The position numbers and the translations under genes are program-made. The notes below the pieces were generated by a model. It saw only the letters and a list, made by a program, of their open reading frames with translations, was not told the DNA's origin and did not search any database. From contig JANBPT010000113.1 in assembly GCA_027575765.1 (NCBI GenBank), positions 1 through 64,000 on the forward strand: a stretch of DNA of 64,000 bases, read 5' to 3'. Below, piece after piece: positions 53,703 through 64,000 of the stretch (within the stretch, counting starts at the first letter, position 1; each line of letters begins with the position of its first letter). The DNA is from Tieghemiomyces parasiticus. Its lineage: Eukaryota > Kickxellomycota > Dimargaritomycetes > Dimargaritales > Dimargaritaceae.

Positions 53703-55646
53703 TCACCCGCTGTCAGAGGCTGGCGCGAATTGGGACCGGCGCGAAGCTAATGACGAAGACGGTGTGTGCGGCGACGGTGCCTGACTTAATGGAACGCGGC
53801 AGATCGGACAGGAAGGATGGTAGCGAATCCAAGAACGCAAGCAAGCCCTGAAGGAGAAGGAGGTAATTATAATAGCAGTACAAAACCGAGGGAGGGTCAG
53901 ATAACGTTAGGACGGATAAGTATCGCCGTCGGTTCTTTAACTGGCCCATTCTCCAGACTTTACCAGTCACTCTAGCTCTTACCTGTGAAACAAGTGCCGA
54001 CAGGGCATCTTCTTGGCCGACCGCATCGGTTCGCGACAAATGACGCAACAGATGGCGTCGCTGTCCTTGAGTTCATCGGCCGTCGCGTCCTGCAGTCGAT
54101 AGTTCAGCGAGTATTCGCTCGCTCGGCGACGCATGAACCGCCGGATCTTGGCGCGGAGGTTGACCACCCCGCTGCGGATATTGAGCAGCAGGACAAACAC
54201 AATGAGTTTGAACGACAGGCCGTGGAGCATCAGGATATGGAAGTAGTAGCTCACAGACACCAAGATGACAAGCACGTCGGCTCCGAAATCGATGTATGTC
54301 AGGAGGTCCGAGTACAGCTCACTTTCGCTGATCCCAGTTATCTCGAGGGCATTACCGACGTAGCGGATGAGGGTCTGGAGCGTCTCGATTAGAATGATGG
54401 AGGGTTCGAACGACAAAAAGATAAACAGGTCCTTGAGGGTCAGAAAACAGGTGATCAAAATCATCGAGTCCAGTATGCAAATCAGGAGGAGGAGCAGGAC
54501 AATACGGAGGTGGTCGGTGATGCGGTACTCGGCCGCCGCCAGTAACCGTTCGTGGCGGTCGCGACACAGGAGGCTGAATAAGCTGATGAAGCCGTAAAAA
54601 ATGTAGAGCAGGAACCATACCACGGCCTCTTCCCACTCAGGCTGGACCACCACGGTGATGAAGCAGAGCTTGAAGAGGACAAAATTAAGTATGTGTTCGT
54701 AGAGATGCTGGTACTCGAGAGGCTGGAGACGGTCAAAGAACACACACTCGGTGGCCCGGCCGACGATGGTTAGGATGCACAGCAGAGTATTGAGGCAGAT
54801 GATAAACTGCAGCCGGCCAGTGGTGAAGAGTAGCGTCAACAGGTGGATCGACTGCCAGAACCACGAGTCATGGGTGTACGGGAACAGACGGGTCTGCTTA
54901 AATGATAGCCGGGCGGCGATGCCCTGTGGTTGGACGGGCTGCCAGTAGCCGGCAGTCGGGACCGGCCCGGGTGGGCCTGGATAGAAATTGGACCGGAGCG
55001 ATCGGTCTATGTTATCAAGGGATGTTTGGCGATGGAACAGGTGAGGCAGGAGGGGGAGGCAGGGCGCAAAGGATTAAAGCGTATGACGGTCACCCACCGG
55101 TGAAATTGGGAGGGACCGGTAGAGGGAGGGAGCGCGAGCGGTAAGGTATGGTGTACGTAGAGCAGAGTCAGGGGTAGGGCGGACATGGTAAGTCCATCAG
55201 CTGTGCCAGCGGAGAGAATTAGGCGGGTGGCCTTCTTCGGGGAAATAGAGATGGGCGGGGAGGAGAGCCGGCGGCCGGTTACAGCGGCGGGTGACGGTAT
55301 GCTCCTAAGCGGGCCCCGAAGGTGGGACCGGGTCGAGTCACTTCTAGCTCGAGACCCAACGGTCTCCCGCTGCGGACGGGGGGGACGACTGAGTCACCAG
55401 CTGGGGTATGGGTGCGGGACCACCCAAATTGGCCAAGAGGAGACCGCACCCAGGCCGATCCCCGTCGGAGGGGTGGGGTCAAGGCTGGTTAAGAGAACGG
55501 GTCGGCTAGCCGACAGCGCCCATCTCCGCTCCTGGCCAGTCAGAGTCAAACTTACCAACCGCGGTTTCATAGAGGAGTTCGAGGACGCGAGGAACAATGA
55601 GTAGGGTCAGTAGGAACGTGACTAGTACGTAGGCCCGGACGGACAT
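53703..55646 (-). CDS. multi-pass ER RING ubiquitin ligase, gp78/AMFR-like
   Basis: Membrane E3 ligase of ER-associated degradation. Three exons: 55646-55556, 55006-53983 and 53847-53703 (donors GTAAGT and GTAAGA, phases join), giving 419 aa. Exon 1 is MSVRAYVLVTFLLTLLIVPR, a membrane segment. Exon 2 has several more hydrophobic segments (for example LQFIICLNTLLCILTIVG and RIVLLLLLICILDSMILIT). A RING-H2 domain is split by intron 2: Cys351, Cys354, Cys366, His368, His371, Cys374, Cys385, Cys388. The NYRLQDATADEL segment before the RING, and PCRHLFHRACLRSWIRYHPS within it, are closer to gp78 than Hrd1. The protein ends 31 residues after the RING, so the CUE and E2-binding regions of animal gp78 are missing. 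Hrd1-type function remains possible. Confidence 0.87.
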
Positions 55647-56455
55647 GGGTGGGCGACCTGGAGGTGATGAGGTACGGGGCGGGTCAATATGACTCAGAGC
55701 GGTGTTGGAGGCAACGTAGGAGAAATGGGTTCGAGGTAGGTTCGAAAGACAAGTCTTGCAAAACGAAGGTAGGGGCTGGGTGGCCCACGTACTGTGGCGG
55801 CTTTAGGGCCTAAGAGCTCGACTATCACGCCAGTGGAGCGGGAATGTGCAGTCCTAAAATAGCCGTGTCCGCACATCCGTAAGGGTATTGGGACAGGTGA
55901 TTAATACAGCAGAATGGAATGCAGGTGGTTGCAACCAGACCAGGATTTGTCCACAGCACAGCGGGTCTAGAGTGATGCCCACACCCCACATGGCAGTGGG
56001 CAAGCAGTCGAAATCCGACCCTCCAGAGTCACCTGATATAATAAGTGGGGGGAGGGGCGCTTCCTAGATCAAGCCTGGTGGTTCAATTTTATGACAACCT
56101 CTGGGTAGCATATTGCTTTCATGATCAATGCATTACTTACCGCATAAAAAAAAAGAAAAAAAAGCAAACTTTTGGCATACCCGGTTGGAATCTTCGTTGT
56201 GCTTGACAGGGCCGGGACTTAGCGAATGGCCATACTGCTGCCTGGTCCGTCTCCCTTGGCCACATTCTTAAACCTCGAGCCTTCCTTGTGCACCGACTGC
56301 AATTGACTCCTTCTCTGGTGACTACGCTTTATCGCAACGAACCACCCTCCTGGCCTCAACCTCTTATCGACTGGACTTCCTCCTCTCTCCTTGCTCATCA
56401 CCACCATCGGATCCCTCGCATTGCCACTGACTGCCGCCTCGAGCCTCGTCCCGCC
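55647..56455. other. divergent upstream region of gp78-like and NOB1 genes
   Basis: 0.8 kb with an A-rich run at about 56144-56163. Short open frames only; no RNA gene seen. Confidence 0.55.
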
Positions 56456-58470
56456 ATGTCCGACGCCGCATCCCAGGTCACCTCGACCGCTCCAGCCCCT
56501 AGTACTGCCGCTGCCACCGCTCCTGCGGCCGCGAAGCCAGCCACCCCTGCTCCCAGGTCTTACCTGCAGGCCGTACGTACCATCGCCAAACCATCCGCCA
56601 CCCTACCAACAGCGTCGACCGGCGGACCACACCACCACGAGGACGACTCCGAATCCGGCAGCGAATATACCACCGACTCAGGCAGCGACTACGACGATGA
56701 TACCGAGGATGAAGCCGAGCAGGCCCGGCGGGTTCGCTTCCGCCAGATGATAGCGAACCCGATGGCCTCCGCCAGCGCCCTCGAGAAACCTTTTGACCAC
56801 CTGGTGCTGGATGCTGGTCCGATTTTCAACAATATGACCGAGCTGGGTCGCTTGGCGAATCACTTTTATACGGTACCCGACGTGATCCAGGAGATTCGTA
56901 ACGCCGACCAGCGCCGCGAGTTAAAGAATAACGTTCATTTCCAGCTTAAGATCCGAGAACCCGAGCCCGAGGACATGGTGGCCGGTAAGTGTGGTTTCCG
57001 TAGTATGCTGAGTAATTTCTCGTGGTGGCCAAAAGCTTAGAAATGTAACTCGAAACCGATATTAATCCATTAGTTACCGTCGGCCCTCATGGTGTCTGGA
57101 CCCGTTTGCATTTCCTCGCCTTTACCAGTTATGGAATTCGCCAAGAAGACCGGTGACTATGCTGCTCTGTCCATCCCCGATTTGAAGGTGATGGCCCTAA
57201 CCTACACGCTGGAGCGAGAGCAGAACGGCGTGGCGCACCTGCGAAGCGATCCGCGCGCGGTAAGTGCTAGGGAGGGTTTAATCCTCTCGCCCCTTGAACT
57301 CGTTGACACCCGTCCCAGTAATTTGCACAGTAATCTCGCTAGCGCACCCAGCCCGTTGTCTAACCTATTTCTCCTCGATTTGGCTTTTCCCTACGACTCT
57401 ACAACCAGTCGGCCTGTGTCACGCAAGCGCCCGGCGCGGCTCATCTGGTCGCCGAGATGAACAACCTTTCCCTCGATCAAAACCAGGCAAAGAAGGAGGA
57501 GGCGGAGACTTTTGAACTGCGGCCTAAGCCTAAGCGTGCTGACGATGACGACGACGGCTGGATCACCCCGGCTAACCTAGCGTTCAAGCAGGCCCAGGAT
57601 TCGGGAGCCCTCCCGGATCTCGACTCGACCCCTAAGGGGCCTCTGTCTGTTGCCTGCGCCACCACCGATTTCGCCGTCCAGAACGTCGCCCTGCAGATCG
57701 GACTCAACCTGGCTAGCGTCAGCGGATATGCCATCAAGCATCTCAAGACGCGGGTGTTGCGGTGCTTCTCTTGCTTCACGTAAGTCTAACCGCTAAGGAT
57801 ATGGGACTGACCCGGGAAGTCTGGGGAAATGGGAGTGCCTAATACTAACCGGCATTACTTTGAGCTTAATCCACATTTCCCGGCTGCCAATCCCTCCCGT
57901 CCACTCGCTAGGGTCACCCGACAGATGGAGAAAAAGTTCTGCCCGACCTGCGGCCACCCCACGCTCAACCGTGTCCCGGGCCGAGTCGACCAGAAGGGCA
58001 ACCTTCACCTTTTTCTCTCCAAGAAATTCCGTGTCAACAAACAGGGTACCAAGGTAAGCCGTGGCATATTGTTAGGCTACTGAAGATTACGGCACGGGTC
58101 TGATTTTCACCCCACCAAGCCTTTATTGGACTGGAGTGGCTAACCCAACCTTTTCGGGGCTGAAATCTCCTCGCTTACCCCTTGATATCTGCATTTCGCT
58201 CGCTTCCAGTACACTATCCCGAGACCCGTCCGCGGCAGGCACCCCACCCTTGTCCTGCGTGAGGACCAGAAGGAGTTTGAGCGGGCCGTACAGTACAACA
58301 AGACCAAAAAGGCCAGCGGCAGCGCCTTCGACTTGGACTACGTTCCTGACTTCCTCAGTAGTAATCGCGGAAAACCTGGTACCCGTGTCATGTCCGACAC
58401 CGTTGGGCATGGCCGGCGTAATCCCAATGTAGCCAAGCGGACGGGTAACCGTAAGAAGAAGTCCCACTAA
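56456..58470 (+). CDS. NOB1: Nob1 endonuclease (18S rRNA 3'-end maturation)
   Basis: PIN-domain nuclease that cuts 20S pre-rRNA at site D in the cytoplasm. Five exons: 56456-56984, 57129-57259, 57409-57779, 57912-58053 and 58210-58470 (GTAAGT x3 and GTAAGC), giving 477 aa. The PIN domain starts with HLVLDAGPIFNN; catalytic Asp119 is in LDAG, followed by YTVPDVIQEIR and LSIPDLKVMALTYTLERE. A Pro/Lys/Asp linker precedes DGWITPANL and FAVQNVALQIGLNL. The zinc ribbon is CFSC (339-342) plus CPTC (354-357), split by intron 3, then NLHLFLSKKFRVNKQGTK. The C-terminus is basic (RTGNRKKKSH). About 110 residues rich in Ala/Pro/Thr and then Asp/Ser precede the PIN domain, far more than usual. Start chosen as ATG at 56456 (CCGCCATGT). 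Confidence 0.95.
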
Positions 58471-58995
58471 GCAAAGTAGCTCTTGTCTTGTGTCCACCGG
58501 CTGCTTTGGTTTCAGTTTCCTCCTTCACAGATAATTTCTTTTTGTGAGTTGGACGGATCTGTGTGACCTTGTCTACCAGCTCAGTTATTTTGTGACATTG
58601 TGCATCATTTTCTATTAAAAAATACATGTTGATCTAAGTCTCCCAGTGTTAGCTGAGTGCGGTTTGCATTGATAGAAGGCTAAGTTTCAAGATGATTCCA
58701 CGGTAGGGCTGTTCCATGGGTATCAGCTGCGCACAGTATTTTTTTTTTTCAATGGGTGACCCGATGCCCATCTGGTTGTCTTATATAGGTGGAGAGGTTG
58801 ACCTAGGGCTGCGCCGAAGCTGGCAGCTTTTTACGCATGAGGCAACGGTGTTGGCCCATTCGCTGGGAAGTCAGATATCCAAGTTGCCTTTCCACCACTT
58901 GTTCCGAAAAAATAGTATACTGTACCATTCCCTTCATTGCCTTGATTTTCTGCCTTACCTCGTTGACCTCATTCGCTCTCATAGCAATACAAGCC
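58471..58995. other. intergenic region between NOB1 and GPN3 genes
   Basis: 525 bases with a T run at about 58739-58749 and an ATTAAA at about 58614. Nothing else recognised. Confidence 0.55.
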
Positions 58996-60359
58996 ATGGG
59001 TCGCCACGTTCAGCTCGTAATGGGTCCGGCGGGCAGCGGTAAATCAACCTACTGCTCGACGATCATGACCCACTGCCAAAACATAAACCGGTCGGTTCAC
59101 CTCGTGAATCTGGACCCGGCAGCCGAACATTTTGAATACCCGCCGTCGGTTGACATCCGCGAGCTCATCACCCTCGAGGACGTTATGGAAGAGCTAGATT
59201 ACGGACCCAACGGAGGCCTGATCTACTGCATGGAGTTTTTGCTCAATAATATCGATTGGCTAGAGGAGGAGCTTGGAGACTACGAGGACGATTACCTTAT
59301 CTTCGATTGCCCAGGTAAGCGTCCGTGAGGGCAGGGTATGAAAGGATAGCGACTAGACACACGGCCTGTGGCATGAACAGGTTTATGAGTGCCCGATCAG
59401 ACTTCCCTCGCGGCACTTCCAGAACCTTTGCAATGACCTCGTCCCCATCCTCCTTGGTACTTAGGGTTCAGCTCCCATGACTCCAGACTATCGCGGAGTT
59501 GGACAATTATGACTGTCACTCTATCGACCTTATTGACTTACGTTGTCGACATGAACCCCCCCACTTGCGTGTACCCTTCATTACCCTTACCACCCCCATC
59601 GACTAGGTCAAATCGAGCTCTACACGCACTTTCCGGTTATGCGGCGACTCTGTGAGACTCTACAACGCTGGAACTTCCGGGTTTGCGGTGTCTACGTGCT
59701 GGACAGCCAATTCATGGAGGATACGGCCAAGTACTTTGCCGGTGTCATGACGGCCACCTCCGCCATGATTAATCTGGAGATTCCACATATCAATGTAATG
59801 AGCAAGATGGACATCATGCTCCAAAAGGCCAAGATGGAGGATTTAGAAGCGTAAGTTTAACATACTGCATAATATAGGGCAGCCTTTACTATGGGCGCGG
59901 CGGCATCAGGGCAGTGAATCCATTTATGCCGGCCATGCTTCGTACGCCATCACCTGTGTTTCCCTATAGTGCTGTCCGCGATCCCATCGCTCTCTGACCA
60001 CCTTAACACCTGTCTCGTTTTGTCGCCCAACCTACCGCACCTTATTTATCCCTCCCCTGCCTGATACACCGCCCACTGCTTCGCTCACCAGATTTTTCGA
60101 CCCGGACCCGCTGCTACTCACAGAGGACGCCAACGCCCAAACCCGCCCCCGCTTCTACAACCTAAACCGGGCGATTGCACAGTTGATTGATGACTACAGC
60201 GTGGTGTCATTCTTGCCGCTGGACATTACGGACGAGGAATCGATCGACTATATTTTGTCGAGTATCGATACCTCTATACAGTACGGGGAGGACCTAGAGC
60301 CGAAGGAACCAAAGGAACTTGAGGGGGACGAAGGGGGCGTGGATCAGGATGATGATTGA
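58996..60359 (+). CDS. GPN3: GPN-loop GTPase 3
   Basis: GTPase that helps assemble and import RNA polymerase II (and III) with GPN1. Three exons: 58996-59314, 59607-59850 and 60092-60359 (donors GTAAGC and GTAAGT), giving 276 aa. The P-loop is GPAGSGKST at 10-18. The family-defining Gly-Pro-Asn is at 70-72 in [11 protein letters not shown]. Exon 1 also has [20 protein letters not shown] and the G3-like DCPG at its end. Exon 2 begins [14 protein letters not shown] and contains VMSKMD, the G4 base-recognition site. The C-terminal [20 protein letters not shown] is typical of GPN3 rather than GPN2. The tail is acidic. In-window RPC7 is a Pol III subunit, a possible functional partner. Confidence 0.95.
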
Positions 60360-61874
60360 GATGGTGGTTAGGATAAGGTTTTGGCCAGCAAGTGGCAGGG
60401 TGCTCTGCACTCGTTGGTAACGTACAAGGCCGGATCTGCCTGACAATTGTTTCTATTAATATACCTCAATGGTCACAACGGAAAAGTAATTTTACTTGAT
60501 GGAGAGGTAAAGCCGGTGTACACGGCAGGTGTTTGCGGGGCTCCCATTTGATCTCACCAGCCAAGATCGCACTGTGCGACAAATCACCCCCTACTCCGGC
60601 TGATCGCGACGCTAAAAATCGTTAGCCACCCCTGCCTATGGCTGCCGGGGAACACGGCGGGGGAGCTTACGGAGGAACAGTATAGCGGGTAAACCTCGTT
60701 GCAGATAGCAGCTATTTGATCCACAACCACTACATATGCATAGCCCCTGTTGAGGCCCCTGGTCTATAGATATTGGGCCTATGCTATCGCACTTGGGCCC
60801 GCTCATCCTAAAGACTGCAAATATTAGAAAATCCGTGTGTCGATCTGCGAGGGGCTAGAGCAAGGGAAGTGCTGCACAGCATGGAAGATGGTGCCATTCA
60901 AATGGCGGATAATAAGACGAGAGTGCGAAATGGCTGATCCGCGGCTAGGACCTATTAAAAGATAGAGGGAGGAAGGCAAGCGGTAGTGATCAACTAAAAT
61001 GGAGCGATCGAGACCCTGGTCACGATCTAAACTTGGAGCCAGTTGAAGCGTAGGGTCCGCTGCGATGCAGTGGGACGAATATTGATGAAAAGGGCGGCCA
61101 CTATTAATAAAATACAACGAATCACAGCTGTGGCAGCGAGCTTCCCAAAGGACGTACATCTGGCTTCGGTCGATCGACTTGATCATTGCCCCGCTGTGTC
61201 GTTATCCATTCTCCTCTGGTTTTACCCTTTCCCCCACTCAGCCAGACAATTACAGCCCGTGATCGACCTGAGGTTACTATAGTTGGTGTTTTTAAGTCCC
61301 AATCGCGCGACAGTTTGGTATAACATGATGCTAGGACGACCCTGGTACTCTATTGGCGGTGGGTACATGGAATTAGAAGTGTGGCTCCATTGTCGTTACC
61401 GGATTGGGCCATATTGACAAATGTAAGTTGAGGATCGGAGCTGGTGGTTCGCAACGCAATGCGGTGACCTAACGTAGGTGTAAAAGCTGGTATTTATAAA
61501 TATTTATTCGCCCCCCAACTGATTGGCATCAATTTACCATTTCTTCGCTGCAATCATCGTACTTTGCCCCGCGACTTTCTATATGACCCTGTCTGTCGAA
61601 TATTGCTTGTCGCACATAGTAATATCTAGATATTACATATTTTATGTTCAGTATAATTTCCGATAGGAGGTCCTAGCAATACATTGTTCAAACAATAGCG
61701 CTTCGCCAACTCTCCCTTGCCTCACTTGAATTTTTTTGAGAGCGAGCGTCCCTGCATTCAATTTCCCACCACCTACATTAGCCCCTGTTTCCACCTCATT
61801 TACGTTGAGCGATTTCACTACTACACTCTATCCTCTAACTAATTACTAGACCACATCTACGACTTTTACGAATC
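60360..61874. other. 1.5 kb gene-free region upstream of the GH16 gene
   Basis: Contains an AT-rich segment at about 61490-61520 and the 18-base palindrome at 61619-61636. A minus-strand open frame at 60824-61186 has no recognisable domain. Confidence 0.6.
61619..61636. promoter_or_regulatory. 18-base perfect palindrome upstream of the GH16 gene
   Basis: GTAATATCTAGATATTAC reads the same on both strands and lies 239 bases before the GH16 start codon. A dimeric regulator site is one possibility; this is inference. Confidence 0.4.
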
Positions 61875-63140
61875 ATGGTTCGCTTCGCGGTTCACTATGC
61901 TGTCCTATTTGGGCTTCTTCTCAGCCATTTGACGGCACCTGGAGGAGTCAAAGCCAGCCCGTACCCGGCAGTTCCACGGCCACAGTCAGAGAACGGCTCG
62001 GCCCCAATTCCCGAGCCTAATAGTCCCGTACACACCCTCCCGCAAATGCCCGTGGCCAGCATTACGGCCTCCGCCACCTACAGTGTCAGTTTTCCGAGTT
62101 ATTCAGCTCGGAATCCTACCGAGTCCAGTACCCTGGTTATCCCCACGCCAACTGTGACTAGCTCCCCCGAAAATATCAATACCTCGACCTCCGCCTCCAC
62201 TTCTGCCTCCGCCGCCACCTCGACCTCCGCCGCCACCTCGACCTCCGCCTCCACCTCGACCTCCGCCTCCACCTCGACCTCCGCCTCCACCTCGACCTCC
62301 GCCTCCACCTCAACCTCCGCCTCCACCTCGACCTCCGCCTCCACCTCGACCTCCACCTCGACCTCCGCCTCCACTAACATCATAACAACCACCACAGCTT
62401 CTGCCTCGTCCCAATCCTCATCGTCCTCCTCGGATCCTTCTAGCTCTATTCCCGTGCCGGATACCCCTTCGATCACAAGCATCGCGCCCGCTCCGGAGAT
62501 TACCAATGCCGGCAACACTGCCGTGACCTGCTGGAGTAAGACCTACACCCTGACGAAGGAGGAGCTGAGCAAGGACTTCAAGTTTTCTTGCCCCAACCAT
62601 GTGACCTTCAACAACGGTGCCATGCAGTGGAGACTGGACGACCAGTGCGCCGGAGCCGGTCTCGAGTACGGCCGCAACGATATCTGGTACGGTCGCGCCT
62701 CCATCACCATGAAGGTCGGCGCCAACTCGGGTGCCGTCACCGCCTTCATTCGCGGTGTTCCCGAACATGATGAGATTGATTTCGAATGGGTGGGTAAGAA
62801 CACTAAGGATACCCTGACCATGTACTTTGTGGACGGCAAACGCGTCAACGGTGACGACCTGGGCGAGCACACCCAGCTGAGCAAAACGGACTTTGCCACG
62901 ACCTTCGTGGAGTACGCCATTGACTTCACCGCGACGCAGGTCCAGTGGCTCATGAACGGTAAGGTCATCCGAACCCTCAAGAACGATCCCAAGAAGAAGT
63001 ACCCGACCAATGCTCGCGCCTGGATCATGAACATCTGGAACGGCGGTGCCACCAGCCCCGGTTGGGCCGGCAAGACAGACTGGTCCAAAGGACCTTCGAC
63101 CGTGGAAGTTAAGAATCTGTCGTACCAGAGCTACTGCTAG
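61875..63140 (+). CDS. secreted GH16 glycosidase/transglycosylase, Crh-like
   Basis: Cell-wall enzyme likely cutting or re-joining beta-glucan or chitin-glucan links. Single exon, 421 aa, ATG at 61875. Signal peptide: MVRFAVHYAVLFGLLLSHLT, cleavage near KA at about 27. Residues about 35-215 are Ser/Thr/Pro-rich, including tandem SASTST repeats. The catalytic domain is about 217-421: VTCWSKTYTLTKEELSKDFK, WRLDDQCAGAGLEYGRNDIW, YGRASITMKVGANSGAVTAF and the active site DEIDFEW with nucleophile Glu300 and acid/base Glu304. VQWLMNGKVIRT and ARAWIMNIWNGG follow. The protein ends YQSYC soon after the domain, with no GPI signal and no chitin-binding module. In yeast Crh proteins the Ser/Thr part follows the catalytic domain; here it precedes it. 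GH16 call is firm; Crh subtype is moderate. Confidence 0.92.
   Translation: MVRFAVHYAVLFGLLLSHLTAPGGVKASPYPAVPRPQSENGSAPIPEPNSPVHTLPQMPVASITASATYSVSFPSYSARNPTESSTLVIPTPTVTSSPENINTSTSASTSASAATSTSAATSTSASTSTSASTSTSASTSTSASTSTSASTSTSASTSTSTSTSASTNIITTTTASASSQSSSSSSDPSSSIPVPDTPSITSIAPAPEITNAGNTAVTCWSKTYTLTKEELSKDFKFSCPNHVTFNNGAMQWRLDDQCAGAGLEYGRNDIWYGRASITMKVGANSGAVTAFIRGVPEHDEIDFEWVGKNTKDTLTMYFVDGKRVNGDDLGEHTQLSKTDFATTFVEYAIDFTATQVQWLMNGKVIRTLKNDPKKKYPTNARAWIMNIWNGGATSPGWAGKTDWSKGPSTVEVKNLSYQSYC
62183..62376 (+). repeat. 18-base tandem repeat encoding SASTST
   Basis: About ten imperfect copies of CTCCGCCTCCACCTCGAC inside the GH16 gene. Edges have variants (GCC GCC, single CTCAAC, a shortened copy near 62355). 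Unit length is a multiple of three, so copy changes keep the frame. Such repeats vary in number between strains in fungal wall proteins. Confidence 0.85.
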
Positions 63141-64000
63141 ATTCACAATCCGGACACTCCTCTCCTTAGCACTTGCATGACCGCTGGTATCTCTTTGATG
63201 GCTTTTTCTCTGAAAATCTATAATTACCTTTCTTACCTATACTTTTAAGTGCCCGGCCTTAAAGGCTGGCACCCACTCATTCAATAATATGGCTTACTAC
63301 CTCCATGTGCTTTCCACTACACTAAGTTTTTTACAGTTCTTTTTTATATTCATGTCATTTATTAGTCGTTATCGAACTAATTTTTGTGATAAAATTCATA
63401 TAAAAGTATAATAATTATAAAGGGGTATGAAAACAACAAAAATGGGCGCAGTTTGATATCGGGCCTAACGGATTCAGAAAAACCGTCGCCCTGGGAAGAC
63501 AAGTTGACTTACAACGAAATCGCTACACAACTAAATGGTCGCAACATCCCGCACTATAAGGGTATCAGTTATACTTCACCATCAGGTTCAATGCCCTACC
63601 TTCTTCATGCTCCGTTAAGATGGTTGTAGCTCTACTTATGAAGCTGGAAATCTAGAAAACAATTTGGATTCACCGCCAATCACTATATTTAATGGGGCCA
63701 GGTAGCCATTCACTTTGCTGAAAAGCCCATACATCCAACCTGAAGTGAAACGCTAGAACTTCCAGGAAATGTTTTCCCAGGTAATGATCATGTTAAATAT
63801 GGCCCAGTCCTCCTTTGATAAAATACCAGTCGACTAACTGAATCTGTACACAATAGCAAGGCATGGCTATGGTGTATTGCACTGCGGTATAGAACGAAGG
63901 ATAGAGCTGGCGATAGAGGACCGGCGGTGGATGCTCGCTTCCGTCAAATAGTCCTCGGCACGTCCAACCAAGGCTACGTTTGGCTGTACTAAGCGTGACA
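63141..64000. other. AT-rich region downstream of the GH16 gene
   Basis: 860 bases, AT-rich around 63340-63420. It begins with the GH16 3' UTR. No gene recognised before the window ends. Confidence 0.6.

Noticed and set aside
62099..62518. Antisense Glu/Val/Ala repeat frame over the GH16 repeat
   Set aside because: Reverse reading of the SASTST tandem repeat; the sense strand has the signal peptide and catalytic domain.

Overview
This window is nuclear DNA from a fungus. The coding regions are GC-rich. Small genes are split by short spliceosomal introns whose donor is almost always GTAAG, and the intergenic DNA is AT-richer and full of short homopolymers. The gene set includes a proline/glutamine-rich metacaspase, a fungal-type GH16 wall enzyme, and eIF3d, BRCA2 and a myosin regulatory light chain together. 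The last three are lost or reduced in many budding yeasts. That set points to an early-diverging fungal lineage, possibly Zoopagomycota/Kickxellomycotina, but this placement is inference and the sequence does not prove it.

Layout. 0-6 kb: two minus-strand genes, a type I metacaspase and an F-box protein with a partial Sec7-like region. 6-12 kb: a long empty upstream region, the eIF3d gene and another empty stretch. 12-18 kb: a small secreted protein and a large intronless ABCC transporter. 18-22 kb: 3.8 kb with no recognisable gene. 22-32 kb: a BRCA2 homologue (minus) divergent from a CaMKK/Ssp1/Sak1-type kinase (plus). 32-43 kb: seipin (minus), then four plus-strand genes (eIF1A, Drs1/DDX27 helicase, myosin regulatory light chain, Bud22). 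43-52 kb: Vps3/TGFBRAP1, a TLC-domain membrane protein and mitochondrial ribosome recycling factor, all minus, with a 2.4 kb gene-free stretch. 52-60 kb: Pol III subunit Rpc31/RPC7, a gp78/AMFR-like RING ligase, the Nob1 endonuclease and the GPN3 GTPase. 60-64 kb: a GH16 (Crh-like) secreted enzyme between two empty flanks.

Working together. Many genes serve translation and ribosome making: eIF3d, eIF1A, Drs1, Bud22, Nob1 and mitochondrial RRF, with GPN3 and RPC7 acting on RNA polymerases. Four perfect TCACGTGA sites lie upstream of four plus-strand genes, three of them from this group. Others serve lipid and endomembrane work (seipin, TLC protein, Vps3, gp78-like ligase, ABCC pump), DNA repair (BRCA2) and signalling (CaMKK-like kinase).

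The most unusual items are these: the BRCA2 homologue carries BRC repeats in which the FxTA core reads FxTG, plus a second pair of DFQDP repeats; the CaMKK-like kinase domain is interrupted by three long low-complexity insertions; Nob1 has an N-terminal extension of about 110 residues; the myosin light chain gene has a first coding exon that is the start codon alone; and the GH16 protein has its Ser/Thr linker in front of the catalytic domain. Exon joins were made by eye from splice sites, reading frame and family conservation. No transcripts were available.
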